DNA of 64,000 nt from Megascapheus bottae (Eukaryota; Chordata; Mammalia; Rodentia; Geomyidae), in assembly GCA_024803745.1 (NCBI GenBank), contig JANJXV010000004.1:47291358-47355357 (forward strand). Reading direction: 5' to 3'. Positions 23,990-36,434 of this stretch are shown one piece after another. The notes under the pieces were generated by a model. The model searched no databases and was not told where the DNA came from. It was given only the letters and a program-made list of their open reading frames with translations. Positions within the stretch are counted from its first letter, which is position 1. The number at the start of each line of letters is the position of its first letter. A program made the translations under genes and the position numbers.

Positions 23990-24218
23990 CCTAGCACTAG
24001 TCACTCCTGCTTGTAATCTTAGCTACTCTTGAGTCCAAACTCTGGTTATTGCAGTTCAAAGCCTGCAGGAAAGTCCTTCAGATTCTTATCTTTAATTAAC
24101 TACAAAAATACTGGGAAAGGAGCTATGGCTCAAAGGGGTAGAGTGCTAGCTTTGAGCACAAAAGTTAAGAAGAGCACCCAGGTCCTGAGTTCAAGTCCTA
24201 GGACTGGCACAAAAAAAA
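23990..24218 (+). mobile_element. B1-Geo SINE
   Basis: B1-like head 'cctgcttgtaatcttagct', linker 'ctttaattaactac', Geo with 'aggggtagagtgctagcttt' and end 'cctaggactggcacaaaa'. Confidence 0.75.
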
Positions 24219-25083
24219 ATAGAATGATCTATGTTCAAGGAAATAGATTGTTTAAACTGATTCAAGCATTATATATAATGTATACGTGTATTGAAACATC
24301 ACATTGCCTCATTACTATTTACACAACTTTCACATCCCTAACTACCAGTTTAAATAAAAACAACTTAAAAATTAAAAGAACACTACTTATATGCATAAGG
24401 ATTTGGTCCTAAAAATTAAGAAAGATAAGTATTCAATTTTATCATCAACTATGACAGCTAAATATTTAATAAGATTTTTGAGAAAAAGATGTTAAACATG
24501 AACACAACCGGACATCCTATCCCAATAACTCTGGAACAGTAACTTACCACTGCTTATCTACTCTGAGGAAAGCTAACTTTAATTTTTATTACTTTTCCTA
24601 ATTTTTGAAGAAATATTTTATTAATACAGGAGAATTCTATACATAGAATTGCTTGCAAATTTAGTACTTCTATCTTTTCTATCTTTTATCATATTAACCA
24701 AACCTACTTATATCATGAAAATCATGTAACATTGGATACTATGCCAACTTTTCTGTCTTATATTTGTTAATAGCTATGTGCCTGGTTATCCGAGTGCCTC
24801 AATTTATTAATGACTGTGCATATGCACAGAGGTACTGAGTAAACTCTGCACTATATCCAGGAAGTGGCCAAACCAGGTTAAAACCTCAGGCAGTTCCCCT
24901 GTAGACCACAGGTTTGTAATTATAATAAAATGCTGATTTTCAAGACTGGGAGCAACAAATAAATCCAGGAGCAAAAAACTGATAATAATGAGAATGAGAG
25001 CATTTAAAAAAATCTACATAGTCTTGAAGAAAATTTTAGTCTAGGTGTTCAGAACATTTTCAGAGAAGACAGTTATGGGTTTT
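24219..25083. other. Unique sequence, nothing recognised
   Basis: AT-rich, with no recognised repeat or gene. Confidence 0.5.
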
Positions 25084-25099
25084 ATAACATACAATGTTG

Positions 25100-25300
25100 G
25101 GGGCCAGGAGTTTGGGCTAGTGGTAGAGTGCTTGCCTAGGATGCACGAAGTCGTGGGTTCGATTCTTTGGTACCACATACATGGAAAAAAGCCAGAAATG
25201 GTGCTGAGGCTCAAGTGGTAGAGCTCTAGCCTTGAGAAAGTCCAAGGACAGTGCTCAGGCCCTGAGCTCAAGTCCTGAACTGGCAAAAAAAAAAAAAAGA
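25100..25300 (+). mobile_element. IDL-Geo SINE, young copy
   Basis: IDL and Geo monomers with a pure A tail. A 16-bp duplication with one mismatch (25084-25099 'ataacatacaatgttg', 25301-25316 'ataatatacaatgttg') flanks it. Confidence 0.9.
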
Positions 25301-25374
25301 ATAATATACAATGTTGTCTTCTACACTATTGAGTTGATCTGATAAAAAAATAATTGCCACAGTGAAAAAATTTT

Positions 25375-25606
25375 AGCCAGGTGCCTGTGACTCACCTCTA
25401 TGATCCTAGGTACTTAGGAGGTTGTGATCTGAGGATTATAGTTCAAAGCCAGCCTGGCACTATAAAGGTCTGTGAGACTCTTATCTTTGAGGGAACCACC
25501 AGAAAACTGGAAGTGGTGCTGTTGTTCAAATGACAGCACTGGCCTTGAGTTGAAGAGCTCAGAGACAGCACCCAGACTCAGAGTTCAAGCCCCACAATCA
25601 ACAAAA
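25375..25606 (+). mobile_element. B1-Geo SINE
   Basis: B1-like head 'gtgactcacctctatgatcc', 'gtctgtgagactcttatctt' linker, and Geo ending 'gagttcaagccccacaatca'. Full length. Confidence 0.82.
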
Positions 25607-25648
25607 ATGAATGAATAAATATTATTCCTAAATTTTAACCTAATTTGA

Positions 25649-25828
25649 GGTTAGGTGTGGTGGCACATTCCTGTAATCCCAGCTATATAGGAGATAGAGA
25701 TGAGTGGATTATGGTCTAAAGCTCGCCCTTTAGGCGAAAATCAAAAGGGGCTGAAGGTGTAGCTCGGAGGCATAGCATTTGCCTAGCAAGCACATGGTCA
25801 GAGTTCAAACCCCAATGATACTAGAAAA
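25649..25828 (+). mobile_element. B1+ID composite SINE
   Basis: B1 head 'ggtgtggtggcacattcctg' and 'taatcccagct', then an ID-like right monomer ('ggtgtagctcggaggcatag', 'ttgcctagcaagcacatgg', 'gagttcaaaccccaatgata'). Confidence 0.75.
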
Positions 25829-26777
25829 TTAAATAGATTAGTGACTGCCTGTGAGGAAGTTGAACAAAAAGTACTTGAAGGTGTACATAACTACAGAACA
25901 GTAGTGATGGAGAATAAAAGTGAAAAAAGTAAGCAAAAAGAGAAGGGAGAGAAATTAAAATTAAAAAGTCATAAAAAATAACTCACAAAAATCAAAAACA
26001 TGCCACTGCTCTACTCATACCTGCAATCCCTTAAGTAACTGGTACTTAGAATCCCTTAAATAACTTAAAAACATCTTGAAGATGCTTTTACAACGCACAA
26101 GAACAATAATCACACTGTGAATCCCAATCTTGATTTCTAAATGCGATTCTCCAGATAAAAAGACAAAGGGATTTTTTTAGAGCAAAACATGATTCCAGAT
26201 TTCAGGCAAGGAAAGTGGGGACTATTTTGCTTCACTAGGCACTGAAGACATACTCAAATAATAAACCATCTTGAAGGAGTGTCTAGCACACTTTGTAATC
26301 ATTTGAGCATACAAAAATAATAGGAATTAAAAATAATGAATGAAATATTTTTAAAACTTTACATCCACATGATATTTTTAAAAATTAATCAGAGAGAAGG
26401 AGAAAGTTCTTCTTATAAGAAAGTGTAGCAGTGAAGTACCAATGTAATAACTGACTCAAGGGAAAAATCATAATGAATGCTAAAATCACTGAATACAAGT
26501 TGTTGAGAATAGAATTCTCATAGTTTTAAAGCATCACTGGCAATTAATGAATTCAATAGCAAAATAAGCAGTTTCTCTGAAGATTGGATTAAGAGGTATC
26601 ATCATAATCCTTCCTGGTGTGATACAATGAGGAAGACAAGAAGTCATCTATTAGTGTCATTGGTGAGAATGTTTAACTGAATAACAACTAAATAGAAATC
26701 ATCAGAGAAGTGATACATATTTGAGAAAAGTCACCTTTAACCTGATTTTCCTTTATTTTTCCTCAAATCTCATTATA
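25829..26777. other. Unique sequence, nothing recognised
   Basis: AT-rich, with no recognised repeat or gene. Confidence 0.5.
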
Positions 26778-26975
26778 AATTTCTAAAATTTTTATTATAG
26801 AGGTGATGTACAAAAGGGTTACAGTTACATAAGTAAGGTAATGAGTACATTTCTTTTCTCCCAGTTTTTCCCTCTCTCCCACATTCATTTCCAACATAGT
26901 GTCCAATGATTATCAGTGCTGAATTCATTCATTACTTGTCCCATCACTTATGTGATTTAAATATTTCATGGAACC
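26778..26975 (-). mobile_element. L1 3'UTR end, antisense
   Basis: Antisense terminus 'gtgatgtacaaaagggttac', 'catttccaacatagtgtcca' and 'cattcattacttgtcccatc'. A short 5'-truncated copy. Confidence 0.72.
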
Positions 26976-27027
26976 CCAGGGACCCCAATGTTTGATATTT
27001 TTATGTGTATCTTGACAAGTGAATTTA

Positions 27028-27212
27028 GCTGGGCACTGGGAGCTCCTGTCTATAATCACAGCCTTGGAAACTGAGATCTGGAAAATCACAGACCCTCCCC
27101 CCCAAAAACCCACAATAAATAGCAATATGCTAATTTGGAAGAATGACTCAAATGACATACAAACCAATCATGTGTGAGACCCTGAGTTTAAAAATCCCAG
27201 TCCTGGCAAAAA
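27028..27212 (+). mobile_element. Diverged B1-Geo SINE
   Basis: 'gctgggcactgggagctcct' head, 'gagatctggaaaatcacaga', and a weak Geo end 'aaaatcccagtcctggcaaa'. The middle is degraded. Confidence 0.55.
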
Positions 27213-28069
27213 TAAGCAAAGAATTCAAACAAAAATAAGTACACTTCATTTGAACTAAAAAATAAATTGGATGTAACACTAAACACAAAAATACATGAAT
27301 GCAAAAGAAAATTAAAAAGGATACAGAATTTATTTAAATAATTAGAAAAGTATGGCATGATATCAGCTGATGTTGTTTCATCATGGTTTCTGTTTGATAT
27401 TTGACGATAGCATTAAGGTTATAAAGAAGAATTAACTTGTTAAGAGCTATATGCTTCTGAAGTACTTAGAGGTGAAATATTACTAAATTTGTAACTGGCT
27501 TTCAAATAATTCAGCAAATATATGTTTGTTAATGAAAGAGACAGAGAATGAGGTACAGAGGCTGAATGTGTACTGGTTAGAGCTGGATACATGACATAGA
27601 GTAGTCATCAGGTACTTCTTTTAGTTCAAATAAAGGTTTGACTTCTTTCAAAGTAAAAATAGGAGAAAATGAAACAATCATTTATCATTAATACATTTCA
27701 AAAGTTCTCATTTGGAAGACTTTTTAGAAATTATTTTAGTTACCACAAAACTAAAAATAAAGTGTGTCATAACAAAAATGTTATCAAGTTAGCAAAGTCT
27801 ATTATCTCCTCTTATAATCAAGTTATTGATGTCTATTCTTGGCAGGAAGCAAGTGCCATTTTCTTTACACTTTGTTATTTGTATATGCAGGAAAATATAC
27901 GTAGGAATATGTTCTATCCATAGTTAGCCCTCATTCCGTATAAATTTAAAAAATTCACAAGAACTTCAGCTTTTGAAGCTCCAGTAGAGTATTGTAGATC
28001 CAGAAATAAAGAATGGTATTTGCAGGGTTGGGGATTTAAACATTGTAATTCCTGAGAAAAAAGAACTTA
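27213..28069. other. Unique sequence, nothing recognised
   Basis: AT-rich; an 84-codon open frame at 27669-27923 has no family signature and is probably chance. Confidence 0.5.
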
Positions 28070-28395
28070 TAGTCTAACAAAATGAATATCATGAAACTAG
28101 ACCATAAAAATGTGAGGTAAGAGGTAAAGAGAAAAGGAATAGATGATGTAGAGAAGTGAGGGAGAATGCACTCATGATACATTTCCCATGAAACTAAGAA
28201 AATTGAGGGGAAGGATAGGTATGGGAGGGTAGAGAGAATGATGAAAGGGGTGATATTGATCAAGATGCATTGCATTTACTGAGTGAGTTGTTGAGTGGTA
28301 ACCCCTTAACTATCATTACTTAAATATAACTCCTTTAAGTATAACTACATAAAGGCAATTAAAATGCATGTCGTTATAGAAAAGAAAGAAACACT
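28070..28395 (+). mobile_element. Old L1 3'UTR, sense
   Basis: UTR-type phrases 'tcccatgaaactaagaaaat', 'gatcaagatgcattgcattt' and 'gtggtaaccccttaactatc', comparable to 40615-41080. Purine-rich upstream, as in L1 3'UTRs. Confidence 0.55.
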
Positions 28396-28444
28396 GGCTG
28401 AGTTATAAATTCAATTATAGCAAAATCACAGTTAATTTCCACAT

Positions 28445-28652
28445 TGGAATTAGGAAACCCTGGCCTCAAATCTCACCTCTAGGTCTCACTAGCGGGCATG
28501 GAGTCATACTGACTTTGCATTTCTCATCTGTGAAATGAGAATATGAACAACTATTTCAGTCCTCAGTTTGAAGAACTGTGAGTTAAAGAATACATCCCAT
28601 ATAACAACACAATCTCTGGCCAGGATTGGTGCACCATAAATGTTAGTTGAAT
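28445..28652 (+). mobile_element. MIR, near full length
   Basis: Ordered MIR landmarks: 'ccctggcctcaaatctcacc', 'catttctcatctgtgaaatg', 'ctctggccaggattggtgca' and the terminal 'ccataaatgttagttga'. Spacing fits a full MIR. Confidence 0.75.
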
Positions 28653-30213
28653 GTGGGTGCAGTATCATCTGCTTAAAATCAATGACGTTCCTTAATTTTC
28701 AATATAAATATACATCAACACTGCCTATAACAAGAACATGTAGAATTTCATGAGTATGTTATCACCAACAATGATATATCTTCAATTAAAATTTGTACAA
28801 AATGACACTTTTTTAAAAGGCATAAGGCCATATGTAAACTAACAAGAAATTCCTTACAATGGATATATAAATAGGTTTTTAATTAGAATATTGCTCTAAG
28901 AGGTGGACAGTGGTAACATTGATACTATTGGGATAAAACATTGCAAGAGTCGCATTCCAAATGCATGACTACTCCTAAAATAATTTTACCTCTTTTTAAT
29001 TAACCAAGCAGCATGTTTGGTTCTATTACAGTTCAATGTAGTAATTAGTTCCCTTCTAAGCTACTGGAAACAGATATCTCCCCTTTGTTACAGAAATAGG
29101 CAAGTTGTCCCAGCAGAATCATCTTACACATGATCAAAGCAGATGGCAATCTGTCATTAAGGAATGTCATGGCTTAAAGACCCTTAGTCCCATTCTACTA
29201 CAGGAAGATAAAAGAAAGGGCTAAGCACTCAAATAAGCTATAAAAAGACAGCAAGATGAGGCCTCTCCCAGCCTCAAAGTTATTTTGTATGTATCTCTCT
29301 TAGGTAAGATTTGAGGGTAAATGTATATAAAGGACAGAGTAAAAGAAAGAAACCTCTCTAATAAACCATTTCTCCAAATTCTAAACCTAGCTTGTGGTTT
29401 ATAAAATCAACATCAACCCTCCTTTCGGGTATCTGAATCAAAAGAAAAAATGGGTTCCTTTTCCCATTTACATTCTAAGCAAATGCTGGCTCTGATATTC
29501 ACCTCTGATTTGTGTGGGTATTTGTTTTGTACTTGAGGAAGAGGATAAACTTTTAGTTGGGAGCAGAAGCCAACAAGTTCACAGAGACAAGAATAATAGA
29601 GGAGATACCCACATTTTCAGCTTGGTGCATTTAGACTCCAGAGCTATAGGTGAGGAGATGACAGATTTACTGAGGTTTTAGTAGTCAGAGGCACAGAAGT
29701 GGATGGGATGTTTGAGCCAACATTTTAAGGTAACTCAACAAAAGTATGATTGGAGAAAGGGCTATACTTCCTACTGTCCTGTCACACTATGTCCTCCTGG
29801 GCTAATGAAGACTCGTATCTGTGGCCAATATTAGCCAAACGTGAGAGGGATGGAGAAAGGAGGAGAGAGGCAGAAAGGGAGAGGGGAGCAGAAGAGTAAA
29901 GGGAGGAAAAACAGGAAGGCCATTGTCAACTCAGGCAGCCAATGAAGCTCTGGGAAGCAGTTTTGCAGGTGGAGATTGTCCCTGCAAAATAATGTAAGAG
30001 AAAAAAGTGTGTTTGATCATCTGAAAAAAAAATGAGATTTTAATAAATGCAAAGCTCTCAGATTTAATCTACTTGTTGCCACTAAGTCAACCTACCTATC
30101 ACAATGACCCCTTTTTAAAATTTTAAACAAACTCTATATATTTCTGTACTAGAAAATATTCTGACTACAACATGCCAAAATAGCCTAATCTAATTGCCTT
30201 GCATTCTCTATAA
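28653..30213. other. Mostly unique stretch
   Basis: No clear repeat. A segment at about 29107-29413 ('ctctctaataaaccatttct' near its end) has an LTR-like flavour but no convincing ends. A purine-rich patch lies at 29845-29915. Confidence 0.45.
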
Positions 30214-30228
30214 AAATCGATGTTATAG

Positions 30229-30450
30229 CTGAGTGCCAGTGGCTCACACCTAGCTACTCAAGAAGCTGAGATCTGAGGATTGCAGTTCAAAGCCAGGCAT
30301 GAAAAATCTGTGAGACTTTTATCTCCAATTAATCACCAGAAAACCAGAAGTGTCATTGTGGCTTGAGTGGTAGATTGCTAGCCGTGAGCTGAAGAGCTCA
30401 GAGACAATGCACAGGCCCAGAATTCAAACCCCATGACCAACAACAACAAC
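30229..30450 (+). mobile_element. B1-Geo SINE
   Basis: B1-like head lacking part of 'cctgtaatc', linker 'tctccaattaatcacc', and Geo ending 'cccatgaccaacaacaac'. An imperfect 15-bp duplication lies at 30214-30228 and 30451-30465. Confidence 0.8.
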
Positions 30451-30654
30451 AAATCCAAGTTATAGTTAGTGTATAAAAGCGTTCGTCTCTCTCGCTCCTT
30501 CTAGCCTCTGATTTTGATTTTTGCATATCATTTCCTGAATTTTGTATAGTCTCCATATCATCTACTGCCTTTTCTAATATAAGGTAAGTGAAATTCCATT
30601 GCTTCCATAGATGCCTCTAAGCTTTCAAAGACTATATAGACCATATTCAGTACA

Positions 30655-30722
30655 TCACTTATGTAACTGTAACCTCTCTGTACATTCAATATGAGATAAA
30701 CAAAACAAAACTTAAATACACA
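30655..30722 (+). mobile_element. Short L1 3' tail
   Basis: 'catcacttatgtaactgtaa' and 'cctctctgtacattc' followed by an A-rich end. Only about 65 bp of the L1 terminus is present. Confidence 0.5.
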
Positions 30723-32214
30723 AAGAATCAAGATAATTGCAATAAAAAATACCCACAAACAAGTAAATGAGGACTTGTGGAAGGTTCAATAAAGGTTCCT
30801 GCACACATATGTATGTATATATATGGCACAGTTTGCCATATTCAGGTATTCTGGTATAACCATTACAAACTATAAAACTAAGGCTTGAAACTTCACAGAT
30901 TATATGCTGTTATGGAGCATCTTGCTTTAATTTTGTATTTGAACTGTGCATTTTTGTCTAGTTTTCTCCTTGAGGTGGTAAGTTTCTTGAGGATAGGCTC
31001 TTTTTTGTAATTTCCACAATGATTAACACAGGTATTATACAAATATTATACAAATATTTTTTAAAAATAAAAATCAGTTGATTCATTTTTCCAGCACGTG
31101 TTAATGAACATTAAATAGACTATTTGGGGTGACAGTGGCACCACATTTTGAGACGTTGACCTTATAATTGTGTCTAAAATGAGCCTCTTTTCATTTCTAC
31201 GTTTCCACTTTCTACATTCCTATTGACTGAGGTGAAATTTAAGATTCATGACACAATCTACTTTCACTAAATAGAAAAAATTTCCCATCCCACAAGCATA
31301 AATGTCTAATGAGACAAAATGTTCATACAGCAATTTTCCTTTCTGGTTTATCAATAGTAAGTATATGACTAACCAGACTAAACATGGGCTCTATCTCATC
31401 AGAGCCCCATAGTCTTTTATTCTCATTTGTGCAACATTTTAAAGAATTTTAAACAGATTACCAGAAAATATAAATCTAAGTAAGTGCTTTATATTTATCA
31501 TTCAATGTCCTTATTGCACTGAAATACTACTAATACTGTTCTAAAACTGTATTGGAAGGACTTCTGTCTGGACTTCTGTCTCCTTATTTACTAAAGATGG
31601 AAATGAAAGCTACCACACAAAAACCATTAGCTGCTCAAAACTGCTATTTCTACAACACAACTAAATATTATTAAGAAGTGACAATTACTATACAAGCATT
31701 TTATTTTTAATTTATTCTTGTGTACACACAAAAGCATTGTTTCTTCACATGGAATTCCATGTCTTTCATTGTCTTAGTTAATATCTGATGTTATATATTA
31801 TATAAGCTATATATTAGTTATTATAGATTATAATTATATAGATTATATAGATTAGTTATATAGTGTCATGGTTAATATATGTCCCATATATTAACATTTG
31901 TAAGTCCTCATTCACAAGACGCACAATAGGAATAAATCTCTTTGTTTATCACGAGTATGGGAAATCAGCCTCATGCTAGACCCAACACATGTCAAGGCAA
32001 ACAAAAAACTACCGATTCCCAATTGCTAGTTCAAGAGAAATTAAGCATAAGCACAAAGGGTTGCTTCTGTTGGTTTTTAAAAACTAAGATTGTAAGGATG
32101 GAGGGGATAGGGAGGAGAAGGAAAGCGAAGACTTTGATTGTTGTGACCTGGGTGAAAAGAAAAACAAACATTATCATCGGGAAAAAAAACCACATATATT
32201 CCATGACAAGTTCT
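30723..32214. other. Unique AT-rich stretch
   Basis: No repeat family recognised apart from an AT-rich, partly palindromic patch at 31788-31865 built from 'tatatagatta'-like words. No gene seen. Confidence 0.5.
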
Positions 32215-33370
32215 TAAAACTCCCAGGTGCAACATCAGCAGAGCTCCAGTCTCGATTTTTATTGTAATCTTGTGGCTTTTTATTTGTAACTTATATGAAA
32301 AGAATCATATTGATTGGGGCAGATTTAACTCAGTAAAACCTATTCTACTGAGATTGTCTGTGCTAGGTGATTTTATCAAGTTCTCTTTTGGTTTCATTTT
32401 CTTCCTCATCCCTATTCCCAGGGGAGGCTACAGCCCAGCTTGCAGAGCAAATTGCCCTAAATTGAGTTCTTTCTCTGGCATAGACAGGGCTGCCTTTGGC
32501 TCCTCGGCTAGAAAACTTTATGCATTCTTTTTCCCTTCTTCCCTAACAATCCCCTTCCCTTTTTTCCAATTAAAATGGAGAAGTTTGCACCGGTACCTGC
32601 TCCCAATTAAATGAATACTGCATTACCAGCCTCACTCCCGGATCTTCCTTACTCTCCCTTCATTAGCCTTATTCCTTGGAGGCTGCCTGGCTGTCTGCCA
32701 GGGACTTATGGCAAGAATTCAAAATCTTGCACACTTTATCCCCTCCAAATCATTCTTGAATATAAGCAGTCTGCTCCTTAGGCCCAGCATGAGAAATCCA
32801 AGAACGTGTTCAAAACGGATAGGGGGTTGGGAAGGAGAGAAGAAGAGAATACTGATTTCTGTAAAAAAGGCTAAAAGCCTGGGGAGGGAGGGTGAGGGAA
32901 TACACGCTAAGAAAGGTTAAGCTTCCCAGTTAATTGACCTTAATTGCTTTTTTAAAAAACCCCGAGTAGGAAGAACAACGACCTTGCTTTATTTTTGAGT
33001 GCCTTCAAATCTACAGGAAGTACATCATCATCTTCACACCTCAGGCATGCCAATTCCCCAACTCTCAAAATTATACACCATGACCGAAAAAGCCAACCTC
33101 GGAAGCTTTCAAGCAGCTGTGGTTTTCTTTTCCTATTTTTTTTTTTCTAAATTAGATCAACGCAGAATCGTCCAACAAATGTGAGGGCTATGAGACCATC
33201 CCCTCAGCCATTCTCAACTGACACTTGGAATCGGGAAGTGTACATCAAGCTTTCCTAAAGGATGACCCGGGTGTCAGCCCACAAGACACTGGTCCTTCTA
33301 TGTGCCTCCATTGTTCTTGGAAACTTCTCAAATTCCATTTGCAGAACCTCTGAACATACCTGAGCAAATT
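32215..33370. promoter_or_regulatory. Candidate conserved non-coding block
   Basis: More than 1 kb without any repeat signature, richer in GC and CpG than its surroundings. It has homeodomain-type words ('ccaattaaaatgg' at about 32567, 'cccaattaaatgaat' at about 32602, 'cagttaattgaccttaattg' at about 32927). Several open frames exist but none has a recognisable domain or splice bracketing. Enhancer-like by texture only; this is inference. Confidence 0.3.
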
Positions 33371-33375
33371 ATGCA

Positions 33376-33588
33376 ACCAAATCCCAGTCCAGCCTGATGC
33401 AATGGTGTGATTTTGGACGAGTTACTTTGTTCATTTGTTTGTTTTGTAGCTTACAGTCCACTGTATGTAGCATGAAATGCTGACATGTGGACTTAGTAAC
33501 TAAGGCATATAAAACACTCACCACAATTCCAGGTTCATGGCACAGAGTCACCATAAACTCTTATTATTATGGCTAATATTATTAATAC
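33376..33588 (+). mobile_element. MIR fragment
   Basis: 'caaatcccagtccagcctga', 'gtgtgattttggacgagtta' and 'ggttcatggcacagagtcac' plus 'cataaactcttattattat' follow the MIR order. The middle is expanded or diverged. Confidence 0.6.
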
Positions 33589-34208
33589 TAAGCACAAATG
33601 CATCATATAAGCTGACACAACTTTGGACCCTTTCCCAGAATATGGCAAGAGCTAAGGACAATTTGCAGATGGTTTTTAATTTTATGACATTAAAAATGTG
33701 TAAATAGATTTACAGAAGTTGACCCTTGTTTGACATAAACCCTAACATAGCCACATAGCCATGGCCAATACTAGAACAGTTATGACTTAATGCCAATTAT
33801 AAATCATCATATTCTTCTAGCACCCTAGGATGTATGTAACCATAGCTGATCTGTATAAAAACAATATTAAATGGGATACTTTACAGTGATCATCAGCAGT
33901 GCCTATTTGTTTTATTTCTAATAATAAACACGTTTGTGGGGGGGTTGCTATCAACAAATTTTCATGTTGTAAGGCTGCACACATCACCATTTAAAAAATG
34001 CACAAAAGCCAAAATTACTATTTTGTCATAAGTTTATTATAAGACAACTTTTTATATTTAGGAAAGAGATATTACAAATAAGTTTGTACTATTTTATTTC
34101 CTATAACAGAAAGGATATCTTTCTGAATATGAGTTACACAATTATGGTTTGACTTATAAGAATGTAATATGTTGTCCAAAAATCTCAAGGCAGAAAACAT
34201 AATCTGAA
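33589..34208. other. Unique sequence, nothing recognised
   Basis: AT-rich, with no recognised repeat or gene. Confidence 0.5.
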
Positions 34209-34229
34209 AAATTTGAGATACTTTTTTTT

Positions 34230-34444
34230 GTGTGGGGGGGGTCATGGGGCTTGAACTAGGCCTGGAAGCTGTCCCAGAGCTCTTCAGCTCAAGGCTACTG
34301 CCCTACCGGAGCTCCAAGCCCCACTTCCCATTTTCTACAGGGTAATTAGAGATAAGAGTTTCAGGTCTTTGTGTGCCTTGGTTGGCTTTGGACCTTGATC
34401 CTCAGATCTCAGCTAGGATTACAGGTATGAGTCACTGTAACCAG
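34230..34444 (-). mobile_element. B1-Geo SINE, antisense
   Basis: Antisense Geo ('catggggcttgaactaggcc', 'gagctcttcagctcaaggct'), linker 'gtaattagagataag', and B1-like head ('gctaggattacaggtatgag'). An imperfect duplication around 'aaatttgagatactt' (34209-34223) recurs at 34446-34461. Confidence 0.82.
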
Positions 34445-34574
34445 AAAATTTTAAGATACTTAATACATACTTTTTAAATGAGTAAATCCAGATCAAATCT
34501 CTCACAATATTTTGCACAGTTAGCAAAAGTGTAAATATTAGAGACTGAGAATGGGAATTGCCTTTTATTCTCAC

Positions 34575-34690
34575 TTTTTACTTGCTTGGTGACCTCTAAA
34601 AAAGTTTTTGGTTTATCAGACCCTCAGTGTCTTCCCAATGAGACAGCTAATCACATCTATAATGTAATGTTATAAGAATTCCATTTAAAA
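34575..34690 (+). mobile_element. MIR fragment
   Basis: 'acttgcttggtgacctctaa' and 'ccctcagtgtcttcccaatg' match the MIR core order. Strongly diverged. Confidence 0.45.
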
Positions 34691-35305
34691 TACTTAACAA
34701 GCCATAAGAAAGCTCTCTACTATTACCATCAACATCATCTCTATAATTATCTACAGTATAGTTAAATTGTTCTACTTTATAACAATTAATTCTTATGAAA
34801 AGAATATGAAATATTAAACCGGAAAATTTAACATACACCAAATATCGGTAGAGCTGTATTAGACCTAGTACAAGCCACTAGTACCAGCATCACACACTCA
34901 CCTATTCAAATGATATATATCAAAAGACAATTAAATCAAGATATTTATAGAAAATACATTTTAAGGAACAGAGAAAGAAATTTACTACAGTTGGAAATGT
35001 AATCTTTCTAGTAAGCAAAGTAAGAAAGGAGAACTGAGGATGGAAAAGAAAGGAAGGGAAGGGGAGGGGAGAGAAGAGAGGAAAAGAGTGAAGAGAGAGG
35101 AAGACAGAAAAGGATTCTGCTATATATTGGATGTTGTTTAACAATAAGAGAGCATTACATAAACTAGCACATAATGAATACATTATATCCAGGAGCAGTG
35201 AATTCCAGATAAAGCTGCCTTGCAGATGATAATCAGACACATAAATCAGAGATACGATGGTAATATGAGACAAAAATCCAAATATAATTTTAAATGATAA
35301 TGCTA
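34691..35305. other. Unique, with a purine-rich patch
   Basis: Purine tract at 35035-35110 (GGAAGG, GGGGAGGGG). No gene recognised; the 117-codon minus-strand frame here overlaps this tract and is low-complexity. Confidence 0.5.
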
Positions 35306-35460
35306 GAGGTCTTGGGATTTAAACTCAGGGTCTTACACTTGCTAGACAAATGCTAGATCATTTGGGCTACTCTTTTTTTTTTATCGTTAGTTTGTTTTCA
35401 AAAACGGTCTTGATATTTTTTCTGGGACTGGCCTCAGCTTGAGATCCTCTACTTCCATAA
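35306..35460 (-). mobile_element. B1+ID composite SINE, antisense
   Basis: Antisense ID ('ttaaactcagggtcttacac', 'ttgctagacaaatgctagat') precedes antisense B1 ('acggtcttgatattttttct', 'gagatcctc'). This is the mirror of the arrangement at 25649. Confidence 0.6.
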
Positions 35461-35504
35461 TAGTAATTTTTAATGAAAATGTATTATATTACTCAAGTGT
35501 CACA

Positions 35505-35960
35505 GATATCTCCCTGAAGCTGTCCTCAATCCTATCATCCATCTATCACAGACAGTTGGGAGCCATCTGTCTACTTCCCACTCAATGAGTCACTGTTTAA
35601 ACAATCTTAGGCCCATAATGTTGACCAAACCAAATGATCTATCTTAATTATCTTAATTTAGCACCTTACTAAATGTCTCAACTACTGAAATGTAGTTTGT
35701 CTTAACTGCTTTATCTTAGCTTCTTGCACTCACTGTAGTCTCCAGATTCTCATCCAGATGAACATTCTGAAAGACTGATTTTGTGAGCCCCACACTGAAA
35801 GCTTCCATACTCATGTCCAGCTCTTCTCAGCATTGGCCAGTTTGCCTGTGCTCCATGTTCCTCTACGTATCAGGCATGTTCTTCCTCCTCTTTACTCTTT
35901 GTGCTATTCATTAGCTCATTATGTGTGGCTTCTCTGTAATTGTTCCATACTTCCCACTCA
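35505..35960 (+). mobile_element. Probable L2 fragments
   Basis: 'ctccctgaagctgtcctcaa' and a long pyrimidine-biased stretch with 'ttgcctgtgctccatgttcc' and 'catgttcttcctcctcttta' resemble L2. Ancient and hard to delimit. Confidence 0.35.
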
Positions 35961-36204
35961 GACAAAATATCAGAGTATTTGAAAATAAATTTCTATGTAT
36001 TTCTAAAGCATCCCAACAAATACAGCCTCTGTCAGTGACTAAGCTAAATGTGTTAAAATATTTTCAATCTGTGATTTGTCAGTCTTGTGTAGTTCTATCT
36101 GTGGGGCCTATGTATTTTAATTATTTGAATGAACATATTGATTTCTTGAATATACATATACATCTATATTGATATGTTCCATTCTATTGTTTTTTATTTC
36201 TTTT

Positions 36205-36434
36205 TGGTACCAGTCCTGAGGCTTGAACTCAAGGTCTGGGCACTGTCCTTGAGCCTTTCTGTTCTAGGTTAGAGCTCTACCTCTTGAGTTTCAGCTCTAG
36301 TTCTACTTTTTTCATTGGTTAATTGGATCTAAGGGCCTCATGGGCTTTCTATCCCTGGCTTGCTACAAACAATGATCCTCAGATGTCAGCATCCTGAATG
36401 GCTAGAATTACTGGCATGAACCACTGGTCCCCAG
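36205..36434 (-). mobile_element. B1-Geo SINE, antisense
   Basis: Antisense Geo ('accagtcctgaggcttgaac', 'tagagctctacctcttgagt'), linker 'ggttaattggatct', and B1-like head ('ggctagaattactggcatga'). Confidence 0.8.

Noticed and set aside
29107..29413. Possible LTR with 'aataaacc' and a CA end
   Set aside because: No convincing TG start, inverted ends or target duplication. Kept only as a remark in the unique-stretch entry.
31788..31865. AT-rich tandem/palindromic patch as an origin or matrix attachment site
   Set aside because: Composition alone is not evidence; similar AT-rich stretches occur throughout the window.
32270..32920. Open frames of 114 and 70 codons as a possible gene
   Set aside because: No recognisable domain, no splice bracketing and no codon-like pattern. 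The block is better explained as non-coding.
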